The translations under genes and the position numbers were made by a program. The notes below the pieces were generated by a model. The model was given only the letters and a program-made list of their open reading frames with translations. It had not been told where the DNA came from and did not search any database. A stretch of 64,000 nt of DNA. It comes from Lachnospiraceae bacterium (lineage in GTDB: Bacteria; Bacillota; Clostridia; Lachnospirales; Lachnospiraceae). The stretch lies in NCBI GenBank assembly GCA_910575005.1, contig CAJTCL010000011.1, positions 92,195 to 156,194 on the forward strand, read 5' to 3'. Within the stretch, counting starts at the first letter, position 1; every line of letters starts with the position of its first letter. Positions 18,730 to 27,927 of this stretch are shown here, piece after piece.

Positions 18730-20556
18730 ATGTGCGGAATCGTAGGTTATATTGGAGTATCACAGGCAGCGCCGATTTTGCTGGATGGATTGTCAAAATT
18801 GGAATACAGAGGATATGATTCAGCTGGAATTGCGGTTTATGATGGGGAAAATATTAAGGTACAAAAGGCAATTGGGCGGCTGAAAGTGCTTAGTGAGCAG
18901 ACTCATGATGGTGCTACTATGACAGGCATGGCCGGAATTGGCCATACTCGTTGGGCTACACATGGTGCTCCATCCAACCAAAATGCCCATCCTCATTTTA
19001 ATCAGGAGGAGACCATTGCTGTTGTACATAATGGTATTATTGAAAATTATCTGAAGCTCAAAAAACATCTGGAGGGAAAAGGTTATCAGTTTGTGTCAGA
19101 TACAGATACAGAGGTAGTGGTTCATCTTTTGGACTATTATTATAAGGGGGATCCAATCGAGGCGATTACTAGAGTGATGCATCGTGTGGAGGGTTCTTAT
19201 GCCCTGGGGATCATGTTCAAGGCCCATCCAGGGATTTTGTATGCGGTGCGAAAGGATAGTCCTCTGATTGTAGGTCATGGCAAGGACGGCAATTTAATTG
19301 CTTCTGATGTGCCGGCAGTCCTTAAATATACCCGCAATGTATATTTTATTCAAAATGAGGAAATTGCTGTTCTATCAGAAGAGGATATTTCTTTCTACAA
19401 TGTTGATGGCGAGGAGATAACAAAGGAATCTACCACGATTGATTGGGATATTAATGCCGCAGAAAAAGGCGGATATGAGCATTTCATGTTAAAAGAAATG
19501 TATGAGCAGCCACAGACAGTCAGAGATACGCTCAATCCTCGAATTAAGGATGGTACGATAGATATTGAAGAGCTTGGCATGTCTGAGGATGAGATTTGCA
19601 GAATCCGCAAGATACATATTGTTGCCTGTGGTTCGGCGTATCATACAGGAGTAACTGCCAAATATGTATTTGAAGGGATTGCGCGGATTCCAGTGGAGGT
19701 AGATCTGGCCTCAGAATTTCGTTATCGGAATCCAATTTTGCAGCAGGATGAACTGGTGATTATCATCAGTCAGTCCGGCGAGACAGCGGATTCTTTGGCT
19801 GCACTGCGGGAAGCTAAAAACAGAGGCATTAAGACTTTGGGTATTGTCAATGTGGTGGGAAGTTCGATTGCCAGGGAAGCTGACAAAGTGATGTATACCT
19901 GGGCAGGGCCGGAGATCGCGGTAGCCACCACCAAAGCATACAGTGCTCAGTTAGTGGCAGAATATCTGTTAGCTATTAAATTTGCGCAGATTCGAGGAGA
20001 GATTACTGACACAGAGGTTGCCTCATATCTCAAAGATTTGCAGAAACTGCCAGAACAGATAGAGATGCTTTTGAGCAATAAGGAAAAGATTCAGCATTTT
20101 GCAAATCGTTATATCTCTGCAAAAGATGTGTTTTTTGTGGGACGTGGCTTGGACTATGCAATTTCTATGGAAGGTTCTCTGAAGTTAAAAGAGATTTCCT
20201 ATATCCATTCTGAGGCATATGCGGCAGGCGAATTAAAACATGGCACGATTTCTCTGATTGAGGAAGGGACATTAGTTGCAGCAGTTGTGACACAGGAAGC
20301 ACTTTATAAGAAGACAATCAGCAATATTGTAGAGCTTACCAGCAGAGGCGCTTTTGTGCTTGCTGTCACGAATACTGGAAATACAGAGATTGAGAAAGCC
20401 GCGGATTATGTGATTTATATTCCACAGACAAATCGATGGTTTACAAATTCCCTGGCCATTATTCCGCTGCAGCTTTTCAGTTATTATGTTTCGGTTGGCA
20501 AGGGCTGTGATGTAGATAAACCACGTAATCTTGCAAAATCTGTGACTGTGGAGTAA
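18730..20556 (+). CDS. glmS: Glutamine--fructose-6-phosphate aminotransferase
   Basis: The 608-residue enzyme makes glucosamine-6-phosphate from fructose-6-phosphate and glutamine, the entry step to UDP-GlcNAc. It begins MCGIVGYIG, so Cys2 becomes the N-terminal glutaminase nucleophile after Met removal; HTRWATHGAPS and the HNGIIEN loop complete that domain. Two SIS sugar-isomerase domains follow (ACGSAYHTG, SQSGETADS, and GRGLDYAISMEGSLKLKE), and the end carries the usual KSVTVE. Only 14 bases separate it from the LCP gene, so there is no room for a glmS ribozyme between them; it seems to be co-transcribed with the envelope gene instead. Confidence 0.97.
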   Translation: MCGIVGYIGVSQAAPILLDGLSKLEYRGYDSAGIAVYDGENIKVQKAIGRLKVLSEQTHDGATMTGMAGIGHTRWATHGAPSNQNAHPHFNQEETIAVVHNGIIENYLKLKKHLEGKGYQFVSDTDTEVVVHLLDYYYKGDPIEAITRVMHRVEGSYALGIMFKAHPGILYAVRKDSPLIVGHGKDGNLIASDVPAVLKYTRNVYFIQNEEIAVLSEEDISFYNVDGEEITKESTTIDWDINAAEKGGYEHFMLKEMYEQPQTVRDTLNPRIKDGTIDIEELGMSEDEICRIRKIHIVACGSAYHTGVTAKYVFEGIARIPVEVDLASEFRYRNPILQQDELVIIISQSGETADSLAALREAKNRGIKTLGIVNVVGSSIAREADKVMYTWAGPEIAVATTKAYSAQLVAEYLLAIKFAQIRGEITDTEVASYLKDLQKLPEQIEMLLSNKEKIQHFANRYISAKDVFFVGRGLDYAISMEGSLKLKEISYIHSEAYAAGELKHGTISLIEEGTLVAAVVTQEALYKKTISNIVELTSRGAFVLAVTNTGNTEIEKAADYVIYIPQTNRWFTNSLAIIPLQLFSYYVSVGKGCDVDKPRNLAKSVTVE

Positions 20557-20809
20557 ACTTGATCTTGGAAATGTGTAAGATCAGACAACAGATAGATTGG
20601 TAGCTATTACAAAGACAGTATGTTTCCTGTTGCTATAATAAAATCGTATACCATTAAGAGGGGTTGTTGTAAAATGCAGCTTATATACAATATATGGATG
20701 GGATTCTTGCGTTTTAAATGCCATATTTTGTATATATTAGCTATTTTGCGGCACCCTTTTTGTGATAGAAGATTACGATCAATTGCAGTGGGTAAATTTG
20801 TTTTTACAG
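20557..20809 (+). other. Gap between glmS and the WYL remnant
   Basis: A weak 7-bp hairpin (TGATCTT at 20560-20566 with AAGATCA at 20577-20583) lies just after glmS without a T run. The rest is AT-rich. An open frame of 79 codons at 20620-20859 shows no binding site or recognisable protein features and overlaps the end of the next gene on the other strand, so it is not called. Confidence 0.4.
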
Positions 20810-21652
20810 TTATGATTTGCAATAATGTTGATGTAATTCATATATTTTTTGTTTTATAAGTTCTATTAGTTCCAAAGGCTCCAATACAGTGGCATTGTTC
20901 CCAAACGGCAAGATATAATCGGCAACCCATGCTAAAGACGCATGATTTATTTCCATGTCGATTATCCCATCGCCTGCTGCAAATATTTTTAATCCGGTTG
21001 CCAGTAAACATTCACTTTCACAGCGTTTTACACCTATATCCGTCAGTTGGATTTTCAGGTGGTAGTCGTTTTTAATCTCTGTTTTTTCAAGATATTCTTG
21101 AATAGATGCGGGGATAGGATATGTTCCTTTTGGATAGGGTTTTTCTGTTAAGATTTCCTTGATACGGTCAACGCGGAACACTCTGATTTGATTTGCTGTT
21201 GTGCAGTAGGCGGGACAATACCAAAGGCCATTCATGGCATATAAGCCGATCGGTATAATTGTGCGCGTATTTTCGGAATATGTTGAGGAATATCGGATCG
21301 TTACAGCGTGATGGTTTATGACTACAAGAAACATTGATTTAAGCAAGGGTGAATCACAATGCCTGTCTGGAATCCAGAATACGATTTTGTTTTGAATCTG
21401 TGTGATACTGTTTTGCACATCTAATGGCAGACAATTCAAAAATTTTTTCAGGACGGATATTGTTTCCTGTTCAAAAGGTAAGTCACGATAATATTGCAAG
21501 GCTTGACAGGCAAAGAATATGGCTTCTGCTTCATTTTCTGAAAAAGCAATCGGCGGTAAAATACATTCTTTCAAAATATGATACCCACCCGCCGCCCCAA
21601 CTTCAGAATAAAGAGGAAAGCCAGCTTGTTCTAATTCTTGCAGATCACGCAA
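20810..21652 (-). pseudogene. WYL-domain transcriptional regulator lacking its HTH (truncated)
   Basis: The frame encodes about 280 residues of a YafY-type regulator: it starts inside the segment that normally follows the DNA-binding helix (RDLQELEQAGFPLYSEVGAAGG) and continues with the WYL effector domain (LWYCPAYC, then IRVFRVDRIKEI). Complete family members have about 40-60 extra N-terminal residues with a winged helix-turn-helix. Here the codon two before the only possible start (a TTG) is a TGA, and the neighbouring divergent gene begins 8 bases away, so the HTH coding sequence is missing. It is best seen as a decayed gene, or a stand-alone sensor domain if still translated. Confidence 0.75.
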
Positions 21653-21659
21653 ATATCAT

Positions 21660-21959
21660 ATGGAAAAGTTGATGTACATAATGATGATTGAGAAAAGCAA
21701 GACCTATCATAAAATGACAAAACAAGTAGTGATAGAACATGTTGAGAACATAAGAAAATTAGATGATGATGGAAAGCTGGAAATCTGTGGTGTCTTTAAA
21801 GGCTATCCAGGCATGGCAGGTATGTATATCCTAAAAACAGAAAGCCGAAAAGAGGCGGAAGAAATTTGCAATACAGAGCCTTTGGTTGTGGGAGGATATG
21901 CAACCTATAAATTAGTCGGTTTACAGATTGCAAATCGGGAAAACAATTACTTATTGTAA
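21660..21959 (+). CDS. YCII-like small protein
   Basis: A protein of up to 99 residues with the alpha-beta dimeric ferredoxin-like pattern of YCII-related proteins: EKSKTYHKMTKQVVIEHVENIRKLDDDGKLEICG, then GMAGMYILKTESRKEAEEICNTEPLV. Function of the family is poorly defined. Possible ATGs are at 21660 and 21672; neither has a clear binding site, and there is almost no space upstream for a promoter because the truncated regulator starts 8 bases away on the other strand. The same deletion that removed the regulator's HTH may have removed this gene's promoter. Confidence 0.6.
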   Translation: MEKLMYIMMIEKSKTYHKMTKQVVIEHVENIRKLDDDGKLEICGVFKGYPGMAGMYILKTESRKEAEEICNTEPLVVGGYATYKLVGLQIANRENNYLL

Positions 21960-22078
21960 TTGAAAAAACACGGTTTTTTAAAATATTAGTCACAGATTTA
22001 TCACAAATATTCCGTAAACTGCTTATTAGAAACAAAGAGAAAATAAAACAAAAGCATAAACGGAAGGAGTTATTGATT

Positions 22079-23896
22079 ATGGATAATAGATTTAATGATT
22101 ATAATAATGAGAACAATTTTGATAACACAAACAATATGGAGAATAACAACAATATGGGAACTGTTGTGGAAAATAACAGTAATATGGGAACTGTTGTGGA
22201 AAACAATCATATGAGTAACGCTGTAGAGAGCAGCAATTCAAATGATGTTGGTGCAGCTAATAGTGCTAATTCAGAATCCGTTACAAGTACTGGAGCTTCC
22301 GGCGCAATCTATTCCTACAGTTATATGAATCATAATAATCAGGAGCGCAATCCTAATTATTATGAGAGAAAGGAAGAAGAGAGCAGCACACAAAGAACAT
22401 ATACAACAGGGAGCTATGGCACAACACAAAATCAGAGTTATACAGGTGCAGAAACGGCAGGCCAGAATAATTCCCATATGCCAAATTTCAATCAGGCAGA
22501 TATGAATCAGCAGGCTTATACAGAGGGAAATACAGAAAATCAGGAAGATGTAAGAAGGGCAAGATTTTATCAATCTACCAATCAGAGCAATCCTACTGGG
22601 ACTGATAATGCATCTTCTGACCATACAAAAGGAAATTTTGGGAAAAAGAAAAAACAGAAAATGTCTGGCATGAAGAAACAGCATGGATTTGGGATGATGG
22701 TCATAAAATGTGCGGCGCTTGCTTTGGTATTCGGTTTGGTGTCTGGCACTGTATTTTATGGAACAGGAATGGCTTTTGAGCATACAGTGGGCGTGAATAA
22801 GTCATCCGCAGAATTGACATCTGAAGGTACTGGAAGCAATCAGAAAGCAGTACCAAATGGCGGCAGTCTGTCAGCTACTAATGTCAGTACAGCAACGACA
22901 GTGACAGATGTATCTGATATTGTGGAAAATGTTATGCCCTCTATTGTCTCAATTACCAATATGGGACAGATGGAAGCAGATTTCTTTGGACGGACATTTC
23001 AGCAGGAGACTTCCAGTGCTGGGAGCGGAATTATTATGGGGCAGACAGATGATGAGATTTACATTGCCACCAATAACCATGTGGTTGCCAATTCCAATCA
23101 GCTTACTGTGAATTTTATTGATGATCAGCAGGTGACAGCAGAGATCAAAGGAACAGATGCCAGCACAGACTTAGCTGTACTTGCTGTAAAAGTAAAAGAT
23201 ATTCCAAGCGATACCATGAAGAAGATTAAAGTTGCAACTGTTGGTAATTCGGATGATATCAAGGTGGGGCAGTCAGTAGTGGCAATTGGAAATGCTTTGG
23301 GCTATGGACAATCTGTTACCACAGGTGTGATCAGTGCCGTTGATCGTGAGGTGACAGTACAGGATGAGACTACTGGAGCTTCTATTACCAATGATTTGCT
23401 GCAGACAGACGCGGCAATCAATCCTGGAAACAGTGGAGGAGCTTTGCTGAATATGAATGGTGAGGTTGTGGGAATTAATTCTGTCAAATATTCTGATACT
23501 CAGGTGGAAGGCATGGGTTATTCCATTCCTATTTCTGCAGCAGAGCCGATTATCAATGATTTGATTACCAGAGAGGTAGTAGATGAGTCCAATTCCGCAT
23601 TCTTAGGTGTGGCAGGTCAGGATGTCACAGCAGAAGTGTCACAGAGTTTTGGAATGCCAGAAGGCTTATATATTACTATGGTGACAGAGAATAGCGCTGC
23701 GGCACAGGCAGGGATTAAGAACGGTGATGTAATTACAGAATTTGATGGAAGAAAGATAAAATCTATGGATAGTCTGCAAGAGATTATGCAGTATTATGCG
23801 GCAGGCTCTGAGGTGGAAGTGACATTGCAAATCAATGAAAATGGAGAGTGGAAGGAGCAGAAAGTAACAGTTACACTTGGCAGGAAGAACAAATAA
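22079..23896 (+). CDS. Membrane-anchored HtrA/DegP-type serine protease with PDZ domain
   Basis: A 605-residue surface quality-control protease. The first 190 residues are cytoplasmic and Asn/Gln-rich, then a basic patch and one membrane segment (about 208-230), a trypsin-like domain with the triad His (ATNNHVV), Asp (STDLAVL) and Ser (NPGNSGGALLN), and a C-terminal PDZ domain (VTENSAAAQAGIKNGDVI). The ATG at 22079 follows GGAAGGAG by 9 bases; a TTG at 22073 is less likely. The N-terminal region contains a recent 30-bp tandem duplication. It probably degrades misfolded exported proteins, fitting the many secreted FN3 proteins nearby. Confidence 0.93.
   Translation: MDNRFNDYNNENNFDNTNNMENNNNMGTVVENNSNMGTVVENNHMSNAVESSNSNDVGAANSANSESVTSTGASGAIYSYSYMNHNNQERNPNYYERKEEESSTQRTYTTGSYGTTQNQSYTGAETAGQNNSHMPNFNQADMNQQAYTEGNTENQEDVRRARFYQSTNQSNPTGTDNASSDHTKGNFGKKKKQKMSGMKKQHGFGMMVIKCAALALVFGLVSGTVFYGTGMAFEHTVGVNKSSAELTSEGTGSNQKAVPNGGSLSATNVSTATTVTDVSDIVENVMPSIVSITNMGQMEADFFGRTFQQETSSAGSGIIMGQTDDEIYIATNNHVVANSNQLTVNFIDDQQVTAEIKGTDASTDLAVLAVKVKDIPSDTMKKIKVATVGNSDDIKVGQSVVAIGNALGYGQSVTTGVISAVDREVTVQDETTGASITNDLLQTDAAINPGNSGGALLNMNGEVVGINSVKYSDTQVEGMGYSIPISAAEPIINDLITREVVDESNSAFLGVAGQDVTAEVSQSFGMPEGLYITMVTENSAAAQAGIKNGDVITEFDGRKIKSMDSLQEIMQYYAAGSEVEVTLQINENGEWKEQKVTVTLGRKNK
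22141..22200 (+). repeat. 30-bp in-frame tandem duplication in the htrA gene
   Basis: Two 30-base units at 22141-22170 and 22171-22200 differ at only a few positions and share a 17-base block starting AATATGGGAACTG. They encode two copies of a ten-residue unit containing NMGTVVEN in the cytoplasmic tail. Confidence 0.9.
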
Positions 23897-23945
23897 TTTT
23901 TTCTTTTAAAATTCCCTGAAATATGGTAGGATAGAAATAAATCGA

Positions 23946-23978
23946 GACGCCAATCCGGATTATGTCTGGATTGGCGTC
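23946..23978 (+). other. Hairpin in the leader of the carbamate kinase gene
   Basis: GACGCCAATCC at 23946-23956 is the exact inverse of GGATTGGCGTC at 23968-23978. It has no following T run, so it is either a poor terminator for htrA or a leader structure; it ends about 10 bases before the GGAGGG binding site of the next gene. Confidence 0.55.
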
Positions 23979-24001
23979 CTATATATATGGAGGGATTTTT
24001 T

Positions 24002-24934
24002 ATGAGGAAGAAGAAAATCGTAATTGCTTTAGGACATGATGCGTTGGGAACCACACTGCCAGAACAGAAAAGCGCAACAAAGAGAACGGCAAAAGCAGTG
24101 GCTGATTTTATAAAAGATGATTATCAGGTTGTGATTTCTCACAGTAATGGTCCTCAGGTTGGAATGATTCATACTGCTATGGCTGAGTTTTGCCGTATTT
24201 ACCCAGAGTATACGGCGACACCGATGTCTGTCTGTTCTGCAATGAGCCAGGGATATATCGGTTATGACCTTCAGAATGCCATTCGCACAGAACTTTTAAA
24301 TCGTGGTATTTACAAACCAGTTTCTACAATTTTGACCCAGGTATCAGTAGACCCCTATGATGATGCATTTTATCATCCCACCAAAGTGATCGGACGTATT
24401 ATGACCGAGGAGGAAGCGGAGGCAGAGGAAAAGAAGGGCAATCATGTGGTTAAGACCAAGGAGGGCTATCGCCGAATTGTGGCTGCTCCTAAGCCAGTGG
24501 ATGTTGTGGAAATTGATGCGATTCGAGCTCTGCTAGATGCAGATCAGATTGTGATTGCCTGCGGCGGTGGTGGGATTCCGGTGCTGGCACAGGGTAATAA
24601 TTTAAAAGGAGCCAGTGCAGTGATCGAGAAGGATTCAGCAGCCGGAAAGCTGGCAGATCTGGTGGATGCAGATCGTCTGGTCATTTTAACAGGCGTAGAG
24701 AAGGTATGTTTGAATTTTGGTAAGGAAAATGAACAAAAGATAGATGAGATGACAATATCTGAGGCCAAGAAGTATATGCAGGAGGGACAATTTGAGGCTG
24801 GTACAATGCTTCCCAAGATTGAGACAGCGATTGAGTTTATTGGAAATTCTGCGGTACGCAGTGTTCTGATTACGAAGTTGGATGTCTCAAAAGAAGACAG
24901 CATGGGCACTGATGGCACTGTGATTCACAAGTAA
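24002..24934 (+). CDS. arcC: Carbamate kinase
   Basis: A 310-residue enzyme of the amino-acid kinase fold that makes ATP from carbamoyl phosphate and ADP. Visible family features are KKKIVIALGHDALG at the start, the SHSNGPQVGMI loop, IACGGGGIPV, AVIEKDSAAGKLA and the TGVEKV nucleotide-binding strand. The ATG at 24002 lies 7 bases after GGAGGG; an upstream in-frame ATG at 23987 overlaps that site. No arcA or arcB gene is nearby, so it may serve another carbamoyl-phosphate-yielding route such as agmatine, citrulline or purine breakdown. Confidence 0.93.
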   Translation: MRKKKIVIALGHDALGTTLPEQKSATKRTAKAVADFIKDDYQVVISHSNGPQVGMIHTAMAEFCRIYPEYTATPMSVCSAMSQGYIGYDLQNAIRTELLNRGIYKPVSTILTQVSVDPYDDAFYHPTKVIGRIMTEEEAEAEEKKGNHVVKTKEGYRRIVAAPKPVDVVEIDAIRALLDADQIVIACGGGGIPVLAQGNNLKGASAVIEKDSAAGKLADLVDADRLVILTGVEKVCLNFGKENEQKIDEMTISEAKKYMQEGQFEAGTMLPKIETAIEFIGNSAVRSVLITKLDVSKEDSMGTDGTVIHK

Positions 24935-24946
24935 ATAGGAGAGTGT

Positions 24947-26701
24947 ATGATGAAGAATATGAGAAAAACAAAAATTATTTGTACGTTAGGACCATCCACG
25001 GACAAGGATGATGTATTAAGGCAACTGATGCTGGAGGGAATGAATGTTGCCAGATTTAATTTCTCCCACGGAACCCATGAGGAACAGGGGGAGCGCTTGA
25101 AAAGAGTACAAAAGCTGCGTGAAGAGCTGCATTTGCCAATTGCCACATTGTTAGATACCAAAGGACCGGAGATTCGGCTGCGCGAGTTAAAAGATGGCAA
25201 AGCAATGCTTAACGCTGGACAGAAATTTGTTCTGACCACAGAGGAAATTTTAGGAGATGAGAATAAAGTCTCCATTACCTACAAGGATTTAGTCAATGAT
25301 GTCCAGGCGGGTTCAAGAATTTTGATTGATGATGGACTGATTGAGTTGGCAGTAGATGAAGTTACGGATACCGAGATTTGCTGCCATGTGGTGAATGGTG
25401 GTTTGATTTCTAATAAGAAGGGGGTCAATGTGCCCAATGTAGAACTGTCCATGCCTTATATCAGTGAAAAAGATTATGAGGATATTGTCTATGGTATTGA
25501 AAATGATTTTGATTTTGTGGCGGCTTCTTTTGTGCGCACGGCAGATGATATTTTGCAGATTCGCAAGATTTTTGAGGAGAAGAACTGCCACAATATCAAT
25601 ATTATTGCCAAGATAGAGAATATGCAAGGGGTAGATCATATTGATGAGATTATTCGCGTGTCAGATGGAATTATGGTGGCCAGAGGAGATATGGGAGTGG
25701 AAATTCCTCTGGAAGATGTGCCGGTAATCCAAAAGATGATTATCAAAAAGGTAATTGAAGCGGGCAAGCAGGTAATTACCGCCACACAGATGTTGGATTC
25801 AATGATGAAAAATCCAAGGCCGACCAGGGCAGAGTCTACAGATGTGGCCAATGCCATCTATGACGGAACCAGCGCGATTATGCTTTCTGGTGAGACCGCC
25901 GCGGGCATGTATCCAGTGGAGGCATTAAAGACAATGGTAAAGATTGCCATTCGTACCGAGCAAGATATCAATTATACTGCCAGATTTAAGCTGAGGGAGA
26001 CGATGAGCAATCCAGATATCACCAATGCCATTTCTCATGCTACCTGTACCACAGCCATTGATTTGAATGCGGCAGCGATTATCACAGTAACACAGTCAGG
26101 AAAGACAGCGCGCATGATTTCTAAATATCGTCCAGACTGCAATATTATTGGAGGCAGTATGCATCATAAAGTTTGCCGTCAGTTAAATCTCTCCTGGGGA
26201 GTAACACCTCTGGAAGTCTATGAGAAAGATGATGCGGACGAGCTGTTTGAACATGCGGTAGATATGGCAGAGAAGGCAGGTCTGGTATCTATGGGCGATA
26301 TCACTGTGATCACAGCAGGTGTGCCGCTGGGGGTTTCTGGAACCACCAATATTTTAAAGGTTCATGTGGCAGGGCATATCCTTGTGACAGGAAAGAGTGT
26401 CAGTGATAAGAGTGTGTCTGCCAATGTCTGCGTCTGCAAAAATGCGGATGATTTGAGACGCAATTTTAAAGAGGGAGATATCATTGTCGCCAAAGAGACC
26501 AACAATGATATGATGGAGCAGATCCGCAAAGCTTCTGGTTTGATTGTGGAAGAAGGCGGACCCAATTCTCATGCAGTGATTGCCGGATTAAGTCTTGATC
26601 TTCCGCTTATTGTCGAAGCTGAGAATGCCACTAGTATTCTGAAAACAGGAGCCTATGTAACCTTGGACGGCAGAGAGGGTATCGTTAGCTGCAATCGTTA
26701 A
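24947..26701 (+). CDS. pyk: Pyruvate kinase with C-terminal PEP-utiliser domain
   Basis: The 584-residue protein catalyses the final glycolytic step, PEP plus ADP to pyruvate plus ATP. The N-terminal catalytic core shows KIICTLGPST, RFNFSHG, LDTKGPEIR, KIENMQGV, MVARGDMGVEIP and the TQMLDSM-NPRPTRAE region. After the usual end (about residue 475) there is an extra swivelling domain with the phosphohistidine-type motif GGPNSHAVIAG, as found in many Firmicute pyruvate kinases. Two adjacent ATGs (24947, 24950) follow AGGAG. It starts 12 bases after arcC, so two substrate-level ATP-forming enzymes are probably co-transcribed. Confidence 0.96.
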   Translation: MMKNMRKTKIICTLGPSTDKDDVLRQLMLEGMNVARFNFSHGTHEEQGERLKRVQKLREELHLPIATLLDTKGPEIRLRELKDGKAMLNAGQKFVLTTEEILGDENKVSITYKDLVNDVQAGSRILIDDGLIELAVDEVTDTEICCHVVNGGLISNKKGVNVPNVELSMPYISEKDYEDIVYGIENDFDFVAASFVRTADDILQIRKIFEEKNCHNINIIAKIENMQGVDHIDEIIRVSDGIMVARGDMGVEIPLEDVPVIQKMIIKKVIEAGKQVITATQMLDSMMKNPRPTRAESTDVANAIYDGTSAIMLSGETAAGMYPVEALKTMVKIAIRTEQDINYTARFKLRETMSNPDITNAISHATCTTAIDLNAAAIITVTQSGKTARMISKYRPDCNIIGGSMHHKVCRQLNLSWGVTPLEVYEKDDADELFEHAVDMAEKAGLVSMGDITVITAGVPLGVSGTTNILKVHVAGHILVTGKSVSDKSVSANVCVCKNADDLRRNFKEGDIIVAKETNNDMMEQIRKASGLIVEEGGPNSHAVIAGLSLDLPLIVEAENATSILKTGAYVTLDGREGIVSCNR

Positions 26702-26722
26702 ACTTGACAGGAGAAAAGACCG

Positions 26723-27880
26723 ATGAAAAAATATCTTATCGCTATATTGCTGTTACTTTTCGTTTTGACGCTTGGGGGGTGTGCTGCCGAGGAATCTGGC
26801 GGCACACAGCAGGGACAGAGAACGGCTGACAATTCAGGAAATGAGGAACAAGAATCTGTACAGGAGTCAAAAGAAGATCCGACAGTTGATGTGTCTAAGG
26901 AAGAACAGGAAGATCTGCAAAAAGAGGATGAGACATCAAAGGAGCAGGAAAAGTCCAAGAAGAATAAAAAGAAATCTGAGAAAGAGAAGAAAGATTCTGC
27001 CCAGAAAAAAGCGGCCAAACCAGCCTTAAATCCTGATACTGTGGTTTATGCAGAGGAGGAAGTGGTGACGACCGCGACGGTTAATGTGCGCAAAGCCCCT
27101 TCCACAGACAGTGAAGTATATCAGGCAGTACCCAGAAGAAGTTCATTTACAAGGACGGCAGATGATGGGACTTGGAGTGCGGTCAAAGTGGGCGATCAGG
27201 AATATTTTATTGCCTCAGAGTATCTGCAGTTGGCGTCAGAGGTGACAGACAATGGTCATCTGGTGGTGATTGACGCCGGACATCAGGCACAGGGCAACAG
27301 CGAGCAGGAACCGATTGGGCCAGGCGCTTCTGAGACAAAGGCCAAGGTTGCCAGCGGTACTTCAGGCTGTGTCACTGGATTGAATGAGTATGAGCTGACG
27401 CTTCAAGTTTCTTTGAAGCTGCAGGCAGAGCTGGAAGCGAGAGGATATCAGGTGATCATGGTGCGTACCAGTCATGATGTGAATATCAGCAACAGTGAAC
27501 GTGCAGCAGTTGCCAACAATGCGGGGGCAGATGCTTTTATCCGTGTCCATGCCAATGGTGCGGATGACAGCAGTGAGCATGGCATCCTCACCATTTGCCC
27601 TACTTCGGCCAATCCCTATATGGGAAATCTTTACAATGAGTGCCGCAGCTTATCAGAGTGTGTGCTGGATGGTGCGGTCAATGCCACAGGAGCCAATAAG
27701 AAGTATATCTGGGAGACAGACAGTATGAGTGGCATCAATTGGTGTACCGTTCCGGTAACAATTGTGGAAATGGGATTTATGACCAATCCTACCGAGGATC
27801 AGAATATGGCAGACGGCGGTTATCAGCAGCAGCTGGCACAGGGAATGGCTGATGGGCTGGATGCTTATTTTGGGGATTAG
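26723..27880 (+). CDS. Lipoprotein N-acetylmuramoyl-L-alanine amidase with SH3 domain
   Basis: A 385-residue wall amidase anchored by lipid: the signal peptide ends in the lipobox LGGC with Cys20. A highly charged Glu/Lys linker (about 22-105) leads to an SH3_3-like domain (about 110-170, with TATVNVRKAPSTDSEVY), then an Amidase_3 zinc domain with DAGHQ, the glutamate of LNEYELTL, RVHANG and the catalytic glutamate in VEMGFMTN. It therefore differs from the FN3 amidase at 5899 in anchoring and size. It sits 21 bases after pyk. Confidence 0.92.
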   Translation: MKKYLIAILLLLFVLTLGGCAAEESGGTQQGQRTADNSGNEEQESVQESKEDPTVDVSKEEQEDLQKEDETSKEQEKSKKNKKKSEKEKKDSAQKKAAKPALNPDTVVYAEEEVVTTATVNVRKAPSTDSEVYQAVPRRSSFTRTADDGTWSAVKVGDQEYFIASEYLQLASEVTDNGHLVVIDAGHQAQGNSEQEPIGPGASETKAKVASGTSGCVTGLNEYELTLQVSLKLQAELEARGYQVIMVRTSHDVNISNSERAAVANNAGADAFIRVHANGADDSSEHGILTICPTSANPYMGNLYNECRSLSECVLDGAVNATGANKKYIWETDSMSGINWCTVPVTIVEMGFMTNPTEDQNMADGGYQQQLAQGMADGLDAYFGD

Positions 27881-27927
27881 TATGCGGAAGGTTTGAATAA
27901 TCCTGAAAATTAATAATGGAGGAGAAA

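Noticed and set aside
20620..20859. 79-codon open frame after glmS
   Set aside because: AT-rich, no binding site, no homology cues, and it overlaps the end of the WYL gene on the other strand.
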